From Pogonophryne albipinna (taxonomy: Eukaryota > Chordata > Actinopteri > Perciformes > Artedidraconidae): 64,000 bases of DNA. The notes beneath the pieces were generated by a model. The model was not told the origin of the DNA. It saw only the letters and a program-made list of their open reading frames with translations, and made no database searches. Of this stretch, positions 13,541 through 26,280 are shown one piece after another. Every line of letters begins with the position of its first letter. The first letter of the stretch is position 1. The position numbers were made by a program, and so were the translations under genes. The DNA lies in contig CM053246.1 in NCBI GenBank assembly GCA_028583405.1, positions 5,425,620 through 5,489,619 on the forward strand, in the 5' to 3' direction.

Positions 13541-14340
13541 GGGAGGTAAGCATTTAACTGCTGACAGACAAACTCTGGCCCTGCAGGGGAGAGCAGGCAG
13601 CACATTGCTTGACATCATTTCCACGGGCCTGTGTTCCGCAAGCCTCTCCTGTTCAATGGGGCAAGACCCTGTGCTTTTGTTACAATTAACCTATTAGGAG
13701 AAGTCTTTCATTCGCAGGTGATTCCACAATCCCTTGCGTGCCTCAATAACATTATTTTGATCTGAGGGACTACGGCCTACGGACATTTGCCGGATAAATT
13801 CTGTTGAAAGTGGAAGACGTTTCATCAAAAGCGATAGGTCAGCACTGGCGAGGTCCTATCAAAAGTTAACAGCATTTTTGTTGGAATAAACAATATTAAG
13901 CACACTTTATGTCCCTTGTTGTCTTGAATAAATGTGTTGTTTCTGCACTGTGTATAGTATATAGCCTGCAATAAAAACAAATGACTCTTACCCTTGGTGA
14001 AAAACATAAAAGTATTTAAAGATTGACCCCAAGGGTCTGCTTTGTCCGTGGCTGGAGGCATTATTATACCCTGGTTGTCACAAAGTACCCCCTCAGGTCA
14101 TTACTCCCGGGCAGCCACGGACCCTTTGGCAGACAGAAGCTGAGCTCCATTATCTGGGACGCAGAGAGGGGCTGAACGTAGCAGAGAGGAAGGAGGGGGA
14201 CGGACTGGCCGTGGATCTGAGGAAACGGAGGTGCAGTGGGAGATGGCACCGTTCTGATGTGATGTTTTCTGGGGCCTCGTCCAGGCCTGGAAGCCACCCA
14301 TTTGGGACAGGTTCTAGTGGGAGCTGGCATGAGCTGGCAG
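13540..14340. promoter_or_regulatory. candidate conserved non-coding block
   Basis: GC-balanced, non-repetitive sequence with ATTA motifs (13680-13760). The two overlapping minus frames at 14064-14330 are proline/arginine-rich with no domain and are probably chance. Confidence 0.33.
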
Positions 14341-15080
14341 AGAAATACTTAACCCAATCAGGAACATAATTGCATATTTTTTCATCTGCTTTTCATTTGA
14401 TGCATATATTCTCTTTAGTTAAACTGTTTCTTTCTCGCCAGTTCCAGCCCATTGGAGTGCAGATGACAGTGCTTTTGTTCATTATATCAAAGCAAAAGCA
14501 CATTGTTAAATGCATCAGGCCAAACAAAGAAATATGTGTCAGGCCACACAGCCGTCACAATGCTCACTGCATAACGTACACTAAAAACAACACATTTAGC
14601 CTTTAACATCAAAAGGATTGGGAGCGCTGTCCATTCAGAAGTACTGTTTTGGTGTTGGACTCCAGCTCATTTATTTGAAAGAAAACAATGACTTTAGAGT
14701 GTGGTTTGAAGGTGTTCATGTCCATAGGAGGCCAGTCGGACTCCCGATTGAACCACACAGACAAAGCACAATCTTTTTTAGGATATTTTATTTCCTGATA
14801 ATGCATTTCACTGCTTAAGTAGCTTCCGTGCAGATATATCACAGCCCTACATGAGGAAACACCATGTTTCTGCTTGTGCACTATAGCATTCTTTAAAGGA
14901 CTTTGTAACAAAACATTAAATATAATACCTTAAATTGAATGTGTGTTAAGTTAATCTCAGTTGAACTGAGATGAAGAACATTGTAATCATGTCCCGCTAG
15001 CTGCTACATATTGTTACTGCTAGAAAGCACGCTAACATTAGCATTTAGCTGAGGACAGATCCATACACATGTTAAGCCTC
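14341..15080. other. gene-free DNA
   Basis: No gene or element is recognised. Confidence 0.5.
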
Positions 15081-15083
15081 TTA

Positions 15084-16178
15084 AGGCCCGGACACACCAA
15101 GCCGATTTTGTCCGTCGATGGGCGTAAGGCCGACGATGAGCGTCGACACGCCCTACTCAGATTGTCTTTTCAGCCGTGCCGACACCTTGGCCATGTGTCG
15201 CACTGGAACACACCGCAAAGACTTCAGCCGACGGCCAAGTAGCACGTACGAACTGCGCACGCCACAGTGAGTGGCAATTACTCTCCTTACCAGCAGGGGG
15301 CGGTAGTGTGTATTCGTCATTCAAAAGAGGCAACAACCGGAAGACAGACTGCGTGATAACTGAGAGAAGAAGAACAGACTGTGTGATATTAACAAACAAC
15401 AAATAGCGTGTGCGTTCTGTTAGGGAATAATTCTTCCTTACTCCTAAGATATTTAACCTTTTCTGTGTGTTGACGTTTACGACCAACCCTGAGTCTGTTA
15501 TCTGTCTTAAGGAATGGGAGGGTTCAGCTATTGTTGATATTATCGGTCACAGAGGGTTTTATGACTGTGAGAACGCTGGCTTCTAAGCACCACAGACAGG
15601 TGATTCAGTGTCTCCAGATGTTGGGGCTATCTCCAGTGTTCCCAGAATGTTTACGTCAGCCCCCCAATATGTGGATTAACTCTCTGTAAGCTAGTTAAAA
15701 GGTCTATCGAGAGAGAGGCTGGTCAGAATTGATGTGGCAACCCACCCGGGCAGTCAGAACCTCTTGCTGCTATGACTTGTGATATGAATTCTCCCCGGCG
15801 ATACTTGTAATAAACTACCAGTGTTTGACATCAAAGCTCCAACTCTCCTCGTGTCTCTCTGAGTCCTGACTCTCCATTGCTGCAGAAGTTTCCCTTACAC
15901 GTTCCATTTTCACTCTACAGCGAGAAGCTCGTGGGGCTTTCCCGAACCTGTGTTGAGAGCTGGAGTTAAATGAAATCTCAGATTTGCCTTCTTAATAGTT
16001 TGTTTGGGTCCCTCACTTCCATTTCGCTTCTCATGCACTGATTCGCTAGCTGAACAGCCAATCAGAGTGATTTCTTTGGCCGACAGCCTACCGATTCAAC
16101 ATTACGGAAGAAACGGCCGAAAAGACACGACGGTGCGGATCTATCGACGCCAAAAATCGGCTCGGTGTGTAAGGACCT
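15084..16178. mobile_element. PIF/Harbinger-type non-autonomous element (interrupted)
   Basis: Terminal inverted repeats AGGCCCGGACACACC (left) and AGGTCCTTACACACC (reverse complement of the right end) both continue into an AGCCGATTTT motif. TTA flanks both ends (15081-15083 and 16179-16181), the typical 3-bp duplication of PIF/Harbinger. About 608 bp remain after removing the solo LTR inside it. No transposase is present. Confidence 0.65.
15418..15899 (+). mobile_element. solo LTR (482 bp) inside the Harbinger-type element
   Basis: Begins TGTTAGGGAA and ends TTCCCTTACA, so TG...CA with an extended inverted end. It is flanked by the 5-bp duplication CGTTC (15413-15417 and 15900-15904). It contains a TTAAAAGG box (about 15692) and AATAAA (15809-15814) spaced as in an LTR promoter and polyadenylation region. 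No viral genes are attached. Confidence 0.82.
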
Positions 16179-16268
16179 TTAGGCCTAACAGAGCTGTTAG
16201 CATGGCCTTAGACTAACACAGTAATAAGTAGCTGCTTGAGAATATATTTCCCCTTCCGGAAATTGATA

Positions 16269-16293
16269 TTAACCCTAACCCTAACCCTACCCT
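16269..16293. repeat. short interstitial telomere-like repeat
   Basis: Three to four consecutive TAACCC units with one imperfect unit at the end. Confidence 0.8.
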
Positions 16294-17657
16294 ATGATAT
16301 TGTATTGATTCTCAAAAACCTAATATTATAATATGCAATGAATGTATGAACCTGCATTGCATTCTATGCAGAAGTTGAAGGCTTCAGTTTTGTAATGATT
16401 CTGCTAACAAACCAACAAGAGGGGCATTGAGGGTGTAGACCCATGCTTTACCCAAGTTTCATGGCAATCGTGTTAGCACTTTGTCCACAAACCTGCTGAC
16501 AAACAGACAAACCAAACCAAAATGACTGGGGTGAACATGGTCTGTCTACAGATTTCATATCACAGTTCGTAATTGTGATGTGTAACTTTAAGCTTCAGCG
16601 CTCCCTGGCTATACAGGCTACAGCAGCAGTGATTGGTTGATTGTAATTCAGAAAGAAAGTAACCACATGGAGCCAGTTCTTAAAATTATTGCTAAAACAA
16701 GTTGTTAAGCCAACAAGGTGGATCCAGTCGTGTACAGTATAGGCTGTTATGGAATGTATGCAAATGTCTCTGCATAAAATCTTATCTGAGGAAAAGTAGA
16801 ACACTGTTGGTTTTTGTGTATTAACTCATTCATTACGTCTTTGGTTTGAGGACAGGAAGACCTTCATGTAAAGTGTTCTCCTGAATCTCTTCCCCCTCGT
16901 GCTGGGCATCATGGTGTGCGTCAATCAAACATGACAGCTATTTACACTCACCGGCTGAGATGAAAGGTTCTGGCTCCATCGCTCAGGCCCCGCTCACCTA
17001 AGAGAATGGGAAAGAAGACAGACAAAGCAGGAAAAAGGCCTGTACATTTTTATATTCTGAGCTGTCTCAGATGCTTTCCTACAGCAGGCACACCGATGTG
17101 CACGCAAACTCACAGCAGCTATGTGTGTGTGTGCAGAGTCAGAGCAGAAACACACACACACATAGCTGCTAATACTGTGGCGGGCCTTTGATGTTCAAGG
17201 TGCTGTATCTGTTGTGCATGTCTGTCCTCTCAAATCATCCCCAGCCCCGGGAGTAAAACATGGAAACAAAGGCAAACAACATATTCAAAAAGTGTCAAAC
17301 GACACATCTGCTGTTTCATGTTAGCGGGATTACGGTGACATGGAAGAGCTTCTCTCAGCGAAGATGCAGGACGGGCTAATTGACAGAGGCTGCCACAGGA
17401 GGCAGAGGTTAGAGAGGCAGCGAGTCTCCATCGCTGTCAGCAACTGACATAAAGACGCGAACCTGACTGATTCATACGCAATCATTTTAATCAACTATTT
17501 AAATCATTCATAAACATTATTTGTAGCTTTTTTTATTTAGGGAATGTGCTGCTTTTCATTGTTTATATATCGTCGTGACTGAATACCATTGGTTTAAGTC
17601 CAAAATACCAAGGAAGCAGGCCGCTTAAACAATTGTGCTCACATATTGTGCTTACTT
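16294..17657. other. gene-free DNA
   Basis: No element is recognised. A short pair of CACACA-rich blocks occurs near 17110-17165. Confidence 0.5.
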
Positions 17658-17850
17658 CAAAAAGCTCTTTATGTTTCTCATACTGCCTGTGCTGCAGCAC
17701 CTCTTTTCCCCCTCTGTCTGAAACCAGAGCCCAGTCTGCTCTGATTGGTTAGCTGGCCAACTCTGTTGAGATTGGACAACTGCTTAGAGATGTCCCGCCC
17801 CTTAGCCAATCACATTCAATGTGTTGGAGCGATAGCCACCAGAAGCGTGA
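17658..17850 (+). repeat. dispersed repeat, copy 1 (CCAAT-rich)
   Basis: Clearly the same sequence as 36401-36600 in the same orientation, with shared blocks TGCTGCAGCACCTCT, CTGTCTGAAACCAGAGCCC and CTCTGATTGGTTAGCTGGCC. It contains ATTGG/CCAAT boxes. It resembles a widespread fish DNA repeat; the family is not named here. Confidence 0.8.
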
Positions 17851-19540
17851 TGTCATTATGTAAATAAACAAAGGAGTCCAATGGAGGCGTTTCAGGTATG
17901 CCATAGTCAGTGCCAGAGTCTACATTATTGGCCTGCTTGAGCTCATCACATACATTGGTATTTGCATATGTCTGCCAATGAGTAACGATAAATTGCAGCA
18001 ACTATTTTTACAATAACATGGCTTTGACATCAGAAAGCAAGAGAGAAGATGATTTTATAAATGTAAACTGTCACACTCACTACAAATCTGGGCCTAAAAT
18101 TAAACAAGAGAATCACTATCTCAAATAATGATGTTCCCATCAAACACAATCCAGTATCTGTCAGAGTATTATTGACATGTAATAAACCCTGAGTGTGGAA
18201 TTCTTCATTTCAAAAAATAATAATGGGATTACAAGGTTATGTACACAGTAACAAATATATTTCTTAACTTATTATTTGGGGCTGGGAAGCAGGTCAGAGT
18301 TTCCTGCTGCAGAAATACAAATTATAATGTTGTACTTTTAAAACCTAAAGTGTAATCCGTTTTATTTATGTGATTGGGAAAGCCTGTCACTTGTGGTGGA
18401 GACTGATCCCAATGTAGGATTGAAAATATTACCACAACTTTGGGAAATGGTCAGCCAAAAATGTTCAGTGTAGATGATTTGTAGTAATCACCATGAGCAT
18501 GGTCCTGTGACGGGACATAGCACTGAGCTCTCCAGCTGTCCTGCCATCTTTACATTTGAGTTTGTATTCTCTCTACAGCTCAGGTAGATAAAGGGCCTGG
18601 CTAGTATTGAGAAGTGGAAATGTTCTTATTAATAGTGACACTCACCTGCATGCATCGATATTACTTTTCTTCAAATAAATGCTGTTGGTTTAAATACAAT
18701 TACAATTAGTTCCCTGGTTCTAATAGCATACCCACTGACTCCATCAGTCATTCACATGGGATGGAGCTGATCACTGAGTCCCTGCTAAAGGACAGCTGTG
18801 ACTTTCAGCTCCACTGATAACTGCTCAGTTCTGTGTGAAAACAACACCGCATCCCTCTCACTGCGTGCCAGCACTGGCTTCAGAAATGATAATGTAATGT
18901 CTCTGAAAGGCGTGGAGGAAAACAACTCTGCCGGTTTCATAAATCACTTCAGAAAAATGATAATAGATGCTGAAATAAATTTGACAATTATTGGCTGAGG
19001 GGAAACTTCTCAAATAAACAGCTTTATGGTAAGTCATATCACTTGGCAGTTGATCATCATGATCACGCCTGGATTGTCCCAGAAGGTGGCATATTTATTA
19101 GTATGCAACAGATGGGGAGCATGCGTTTTTCCTTCCTATGGCTTGTGAAATTGGTCTTTTGGTAGCAGTATAAATATGATGAACTGGAGCCTATAACAGG
19201 CACTGGATGCCACACAAGGACAAAATGTCCAAATGAGCAGCAAAAGTCATGTTGCGTCTGCTTTACAACAGTGCCATCAATGATTGATCTACACCCCGCT
19301 GAGCCACTACAGGAAACAAAGTATAGAGCCTATAATTTAGTTGGAAAACAATGCATGAGACCGTGGGCTCGTGCATCCATTTCAGCACAAGCATTCCCCG
19401 GTGCAGATAGATCATTAAACTACCAGGCGCTTTGCAATATGGTGTAGTCAATGTCACTGAAAAGATGGGACAATAAAGTGAGGTAGGGGGTTGCAACAGC
19501 AGGGAGAGAGCATGGAGATGTATTAATGTCACACAGGCTT
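17851..19540. other. gene-free DNA
   Basis: No element is recognised. 18720-19020 is relatively GC-balanced. Confidence 0.45.
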
Positions 19541-19960
19541 TAGCCTGCCTCCTTAAGCCCTGCAAAGAGTCACCAAAGCCAATTTCCATTATCATATTGA
19601 TTGAAATAGTTCATCATAGTGTAATTTTAGGTTTATCGCCGCCCGGTTGGGAATAAGACCAAAGCATTATCCAACAAAAGCTATTGTTCCAGGGGACTTT
19701 TCGCTGTTCCAGTTCATTGATGGAGTTGATTAAGTTTAAATGAAGCAGACACTGGATAAAAGTGAGGGTATTGACCAGCGAGCGGTGTGCCACGCTTGAG
19801 AAAGCCTGATACACACGGAAAAGCAAGATTTGCTAAATGCTCTAATCTTCAATCAAATCTAACATCAATACGGACAAAGTTTGGTAATGAGAGATTCAAT
19901 GAAGCATGCAGCAGAGAGAATTAATCCCCCTCGCCTAAACTGAGTTCAACTTTGAAGCTT
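19540..19960. promoter_or_regulatory. candidate conserved non-coding element
   Basis: Non-repetitive, moderately GC sequence with TTGAT, TTTAATC and ATTGA motifs. The open frames on the minus strand (19263-19595 and 19614-19826) have no domain signal. Confidence 0.35.
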
Positions 19961-20382
19961 GCTCCTCAGGATAGATAGTTATCTAAATGCTAAATAAGAA
20001 ACGTATTGTACTTTTCACAGCATACTAATCATTTGTTCATTTTGTCTCCATTATTTGTTCGCTCCACATCCCTCTTGTTGATCTGGTGATCAGATCAACC
20101 TTGGATGGTGGAGGAGAATGAAATAATGAGGTCTGGAGCTCAGCGGCAGGAAGTGTCCCGGCCTGTGGGGACACTGCTGCTGTACTGCAGAGCTGGAGAG
20201 GGCAGTGGGCAAAGAAATTAAGAAAATGTACAAGTAGTATAAACATTATTTACACTGGTCTACAGGTTAGGCGGGAATCATTTGGAATGTTTGGGGGGCT
20301 TCACAAGTGGTACAGGAAAATTATATTCTGTAATTTAGGGAAGATCACATGATATTCTTTTAGCTAGTTTTCACAGACTAGA

Positions 20383-20954
20383 GCAGTGGTTCCCAACCTT
20401 TTTGGCTAACAATGCTTACCAGACATATAAAAACGCATTGCGAAATGTTGGTCTTTTACCTGCCAGACAAAGTTAGAAAAAGTAGTAATTCCTACCTCAT
20501 TGGTAAATTCAGAATCTGTACATAATCTAATATTATTCACTTCAAAGTTGAACTACTGGACTCTCTGTTTGTGCATTCAAGGCTACAAGTTCCCACATCG
20601 CCAGGGCGGACTGGCCATAGGGACGTTCGGGACGAATCCCGATGGGCCGGTACTGAAGTGGGCCGGTCGGACGATGTGGGCCGCCCCCCCCCCCCCCCCC
20701 CCCCGACAATTTACTAGCGGTATTTACTTGCGGTACCGAGGTGGGCCGCCGGTACCGAAGTGGGCCGGTTGAGAGTCCCGGGCTGATTTGTATCCAGTCC
20801 GCCCCTGCACATCGCACTTATTTAGGTTGTAGATTGGATCGTGGATTCCAAAAGCAATACGTTTTATACTCTTTCCTATAATAATCCTATCATTATCCAC
20901 CAAATCAGCTTGTGACCCTGTGGGAGGTCTCGAGCCCTATATTAGGAAACACTG
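20383..20954. mobile_element. hAT-like relic carrying a nested MITE
   Basis: The left end CAGTGGTTCCCAACC is a classic hAT-type terminus, and the right end closes with GGAAACACTG. No clean 8-bp duplication is seen, so the outer boundary is approximate. It encloses the MITE at 20602-20807. Confidence 0.5.
20602..20807. mobile_element. hAT-type MITE, 206 bp, with perfect 8-bp duplication
   Basis: Inverted ends CAGGGCGGACTGG and CCAGTCCGCCCCTG are flanked by CACATCGC on both sides (20594-20601 and 20808-20815). The interior has GGGCCGGT phrases and a C run of about 21 bases (20684-20704). Confidence 0.88.
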
Positions 20955-21960
20955 AAACCGAACTGAAGGATGTATTTAGATCTGGCCCTTTATAATGCAG
21001 ATGTCACAGGCCATGGACACTGTAGGAAGTTTAACATCACTAAGTGTACAGTATGTCACATGGGAAGATGTGATGCTGCTTCACCTCCGGATGATGTCTG
21101 CAGTGTGAAGCTTCTAATCATCCAGAGCATCCTCCATCATCTGCAGCTCCCTCAGAACTTCCTGCCCCTAACTTCGCAAGCTCTCGCGGTATTTTCGGAT
21201 CAGTCCCCATCCACCAACACAGCGCTGAAAAAGACTAAAATGTATTTATTGTGCGCAGCGCAACCCTCAACTGACCCGCCGCTATACCTGCACAGGTTAT
21301 CCCCGGGTTGTATGACGTCATGATCAAATTAAGCGTCATGTGACCTTTTTAAAACTAGCCTACCTAAAATACAAAAAACATTTATATAAAAAAGAGCATG
21401 AAACACAACTAGATGTTGCCTCTACGTAATACATAAATACTATTGTATGTATTTATTTATTTATATGGATTTAACTGTAACCTTATAACAGCAATATAGA
21501 AACATTTGTATAAATCCTTTTTTATTTTTTTTGGAGCAACTGCTTCATAAGGCTTATGATGTTTATGAATGTTAATATAAATATAAGTCACCTCCAGTAT
21601 TACACATATTTTAAAACTAACCCTGAATAATAATGCTTCTTTCAAATATTCCTATCCTCCTGTATGGTGAGGCCTGAGGAGTCGCTCCACCCGCAGAATA
21701 AAGTGAGTAGGAGCTGCATCATGTTGGGGGGGTGGGTGACATGCTGTCCCACAGAACAGGTGACACCCCCGCACTGAACAACATGCTCCACCTTGTAGCT
21801 ATTTTCTTTATAAAAGGCTTCCTGCTGGCTACGCCCAAATCCACTGTGTGCCTCGACGACACATTATGGGGGGGGGTTTAATTTCTATTTTAGAAATAAA
21901 AAAGAAAAGCAAACCCGTCAATGTTTATCACACTATTATTCTATATTCATGCCTTGAAAC
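20955..21960. other. gene-free DNA
   Basis: No gene is recognised. The frame at 20970-21323 (+) has no domain, and the sequence downstream is AT-rich. Confidence 0.45.
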
Positions 21961-22740
21961 GCCTAAAGAAAGTTTCCCAGCGCCACCCACCGGGTCTTAA
22001 GCGGGCCAGAGTTGATTTTGTCTTAACTCCCTCTCTTTACTTCCATATGCCAGCTCATTATTTGCATTACTTTGTGCAGAGTGACGGTAAGTGTTGTCAA
22101 CCTGCGCTGAGTGCATTTCCAACCCTCTGTTTTCCATTGTTGGGATGTGAGCTGTGGGAGATGAAGCCGAGCCGTGTGTTGTCAGGATCCCATCTAATCT
22201 GCATGTTTGTTTCTTAAACAGGGCATGTTCACTTATCCCCCTTCTTTCTCCTGCAAATCGACAGGAGATGCAACCCGGGAGAAGAGCAATAAAACAAACT
22301 CTGGCTCTCAGAGGCGCGCGCGCTTTGTAGCGGCGCGTGTGCCTGTTAGCGGCACATCCTGCGCCTTTTCATCTGTCAGTTACTCCCTCATGTTTTGTCA
22401 TTTGCTCTGTATATTCATTTGTCGCCTGCTATTTTTTTTGTCTTCAATGCCGGCGTTACACCCGCGGTTGTAATTACATTTCTCCCTCAAATGCGACAAA
22501 GGCTTTTTTTCTTTCTGTTTTTGTTTAGGGATGTGTTTGATTGCAGATCCTGGAGACTGCGGAGCTGAAGGCGGGGAGGTGATCTCTCTGTGGCCGCAGC
22601 AGTGTTGATGGAAGCGGGGAGGAATCTCCTGCAGAATGGGGCCTTGAAGGAGGTCTGGAAGTCCGTTTAAATCCTCCCTTCACCGTGCATAAGAAGTGGA
22701 ATGCATCCGGCCTGCAGTGAGAGTCATTCTAGGAATGTTG
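21960..22740. promoter_or_regulatory. candidate conserved non-coding block
   Basis: GC-balanced sequence with an octamer-like ATTTGCAT (22059-22066), an alternating CG run near 22313-22322 and several ATTA motifs. No domain-bearing frame. Confidence 0.36.
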
Positions 22741-23118
22741 CATCAGTAGGCCTAATAACTAAAAACATCACAACACTTAAGCTTAAAAGGTGCGCAAAAA
22801 TCAAATGGATCATCTGCATTATTTGACTTTTATTTGATCGAATTACCACCTTAATTCCCTGCTTTAAATTTATTTTTAGCCTCATTTATTCCATTATCAT
22901 TGTTTCAGTGTAAGCACAGTGCTCTCAGAACGAAATGAGCAGCGCCCCCTAACGTTCTCTTGCTGACACTGCACCTCACTGCAGACTGAGGCTCCTGGCC
23001 CAGCGGTTAGTGAACACTTCTAATCCTAGAGAGCCGTTTCACACCCCTCTAAGTGAGCACTGCAACAATCACAACCGTAAATATTCACTTCTGTGTGAAT
23101 GAGTGCAGGATTTAAATC

Positions 23119-23541
23119 CAGAGGTGGGAGAAGTACTCAGATCTTGGTAAAAGTAGTAGTGTACTCTGTTACAAGTAAAAGTCTGCATTGCAAATGTTAT
23201 TCAAATGCAATAAAGTATTAGCATTAAAATATAATTGAAGTACCAAAAGTAAAAGTACTCATTATGCAGATTGGTCCATTTCAGAATAATATATATGATA
23301 TGTTTTGATTATAATTAGTAATGCATTCATGTGTTATCAAGCTGGTAAAGGAGGATTTAATACAAATTACTTTATTCTCTGCTGGGTAGCATGTGAATTT
23401 AATCCAGGAGGAACTGAAGCTATTACATAAATGTAATGGAGTAAAAGTACACGATTAACCTTTGAATTGTATACCAAGTAGCAAATCAATCTCAAAATCA
23501 TACTTAGTACTGTAAATGTACTTAGTTGCTTTGCAGCACTG
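23119..23541. mobile_element. hAT-type MITE, 423 bp (AAAAGTA-rich family)
   Basis: Inverted ends CAGAGGTGGG and GCAGCACTG, with an interior of repeated AAAAGTAC/TTACTTAG phrases typical of an abundant fish MITE. The flanks TTTAAATC (23111-23118) and TTTGAATC (23542-23549) form an 8-bp duplication with one mismatch. Confidence 0.75.
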
Positions 23542-23549
23542 TTTGAATC

Positions 23550-24240
23550 ATATCTATGTTGAGTGTACAGGGGTGTAAAATGGGACTGAATGAGAGGGGA
23601 TGGAAGTCCATGTTAAAGCAGCAGTGATGGATCACTATACAGACGCCTTCTGATTTATTTTCTTCATGTCCATTTTTTCTTTATTCCCTGAAATCCTGAC
23701 TGACTCGTCATTTCGGCTCATATTCTACATTTCTCTCCTTATCCGAATCAAACGCTCTGTGCTCGGCCTGTCAGCCTGCAGTTTAGTGATGTAAAAAGAA
23801 AGGATAAAAAAGGAGGTCAGGCTGAGCCCGGCGGGATCAGGGCAGCTGCTCCCTGACCGGTCCCCCCAACACCTCCTGCACCCCCCAACCCCACCGTACA
23901 CTGGCATTCAGCTGCAGAGTCCTTAATAGGAAGTAATGATGTAGCCCAAGGTGCAGCATCGCCACACAACACGCAGCATGGGCATATTGTTGGCTGCATT
24001 ATGAATCTGCTATACTGTAAATGACACATCACTCAGACTGGTGATGTTTACAGTGCGGCTATTGATGCATTCATCCTATTGTCCAAATGTAGTTACTTAC
24101 TTCAAATCTGTAAAAAATAATGTGTAGTCGATACAGACACTCTATGGATAAATATCGTACACTGTTGATATATTTACTGTTTATGAGTGTTTTCTCTCAA
24201 TTTTGTTTCATTTGTATTTAATGTGCAAGGCATTTTTAAC
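23550..24240. other. gene-free DNA
   Basis: No element is recognised. 23810-23900 is GC-rich. Confidence 0.45.
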
Positions 24241-24306
24241 TTTACATGCTGCTTTGACGAAATCATTCACAGATTGGGATCAATAAAGTAAATCTAATCT
24301 AATCTG
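24241..24306 (+). mobile_element. LINE/SINE 3' tail
   Basis: GGGATCAATAAAGTAAATC followed by TAATC units is a common 3' end of fish non-LTR elements. 5'-truncated to a stub. Confidence 0.55.
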
Positions 24307-24419
24307 AATATTTTAACCATCGTACATTCTCTATTTTATCAATATTTAAATAGGCCTACTTAGATTGTTTTTCTTTTTTTTTACTCAGAACATGCGTTTC
24401 CATGCACCATCATTTTCAT

Positions 24420-24740
24420 TTTCACACACAACATTCCCTCTTCTTCCAGGAACACACAGAAAACCCACCTCTGTCTCAGGTTATGATAATGTAATCGCGC
24501 CATAACGCACTTCATTGTCTGCCCAATTAGCTGAAACAATTATTACAACTTTGACTTTAATTACGTCTCAATTTGCCGCGCTGCTGTTTAACACTGCAGT
24601 GATTACAGCCCGTGGCCCCGGGCCTTCGGGGCCGCGCTGATTAGGACCTGTCAGCTGCTGCACGCGCAGGCAGCCATGCGTGATGTGCAACATGACCCGC
24701 TGTTGTTCAACCATGTCAACATATTAACCTGAATTCCCCA
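24420..24740. promoter_or_regulatory. candidate conserved element with GC hairpin
   Basis: Dense ATTA/TAATT motifs (24505-24570) lead into a GC-rich palindrome GGCCCCG-N6-CGGGGCC near 24614-24633. No coding frame. Confidence 0.42.
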
Positions 24741-24969
24741 GTCATTATGGGCTGAATTGCCCACATAAGAAAAAAAAATGTACACATATGTGTGCGTAAT
24801 TGAAAGAAATAGTGTTTTCTCAAGTCTATTAGCGGGGAGCGTGACGTCACTGAGAGTCAGGGCCTGTCGTTCAGACAACAGAAGATTCAATGAAAACCAT
24901 GAATTGCAAACAAGCTGAAATACATGTTTATTATCAGATATTATGCTGGATTAGGAGAGTGATGCAGTA

Positions 24970-25378
24970 CTGTTATTAATATGATGTAATGTAACTACAT
25001 TTACTGCAGGGCTGATCTTATGTAAACAATCAGGGTACTTCTCTGAGTATGTTCACATCATGCTACTTTATATTTGTTCTGTGCTAAACAAATAATGTAC
25101 TTACTGCACTACATCTATTTTACGTATTTAGTTAGTAATTTAGTAGATTCATTTGCAGTTTCTTGATATTTTTATTGAAACACATTAAATATGTTATGTT
25201 ATAGGTTAAGCTACATGTATGTCAAGTACTTCAAATAAACCCTACTTTTACCAAGTGCAACATTAAAGGGATGAACACATAAATGCATACAAAATCATAA
25301 AATGTGAGTATTTTTACAATATACTATGCTACTTGTACTTAAGTAATTAATTTGAGCACTTCTTCCACCAGTGTAACT
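24970..25378 (-). mobile_element. relic of the AAAAGTA-rich MITE family
   Basis: The right end (CTTGTACTTAAGTAATT...CTTCTTCCACCAGTG) and interior phrases resemble the 23119-23541 family in the opposite orientation. The left boundary is eroded and the duplication not found. Confidence 0.5.
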
Positions 25379-25379
25379 A

Positions 25380-26280
25380 TTACATTGAATCTGATGAGTC
25401 ATGGGGTGATTACATGTAGGCCAACTGAAATAAAGAGGTTTGACAAGGCAGGCTGGTGCTTTGGGAGGGCCAAAAGGTTCATCTGAAGCACACTTGATCC
25501 TTGTCAAAATATATTGATTCATGTTCTTCCAGCAGACAGTTGATGTCTCCCTTAATTTCTGACTGGCCATCTGCACTGAGTGATGAGGGCGGACTCCTGT
25601 TCTCTGGAGGCCAACACATAATGTCAGGGATCAACACATCAGTTATGAAATATGAAAATGATCTTTTCCCTTTAAATCTGAGATATCACACAACATTCTG
25701 TAACACTTTCTATGAAGTAAATGTCTATATTGAATTATAATTGGGTTATAACACTGTATAACTATTGTAAGCACTTAATTTGTATAATGCTTTATATCAG
25801 CAGTAATACAACATTGTATGACCTACAATGTCAAGTATCACAAAATATTGCTGTTCACTTTTTCCTCTATACTAAAAGCAAACAATAAGCACTTGTAGTA
25901 ACTTATAGTTTCATGAAAATGCATTATGAAAGTGATTATAATGCATTATATAAAGGTCATAATGGTGGAATAATATTACACTATGGAAATAAATGTCAGT
26001 GAGCTTTTTGGAAACTTGACCATATGTCATTGAAAAAACCTATACAAATGTGTTATGATAGTTTATATATAGAATTCTGAATATTTATGAGTGCATGGAT
26101 CTATTATTAGGCCTATACATAAACAGTTAACACATTATGTTAAGTCATAGAAGGTGCGACCCAAACCTCCCTCAATGATCATTTCTAAAAGATGATCAGT
26201 GATGTCAGAGTGTATGCATAATGCAGAGCAGATGCTCCTATATCTCCTATATCTCCTATATCAAATAGTTCATATACTCT
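25380..26280. other. AT-rich gene-free DNA
   Basis: Repeated ATGCATTAT/ATAATGCATT phrases (25919-25960) hint at an old MITE, but no ends can be defined. Confidence 0.35.
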
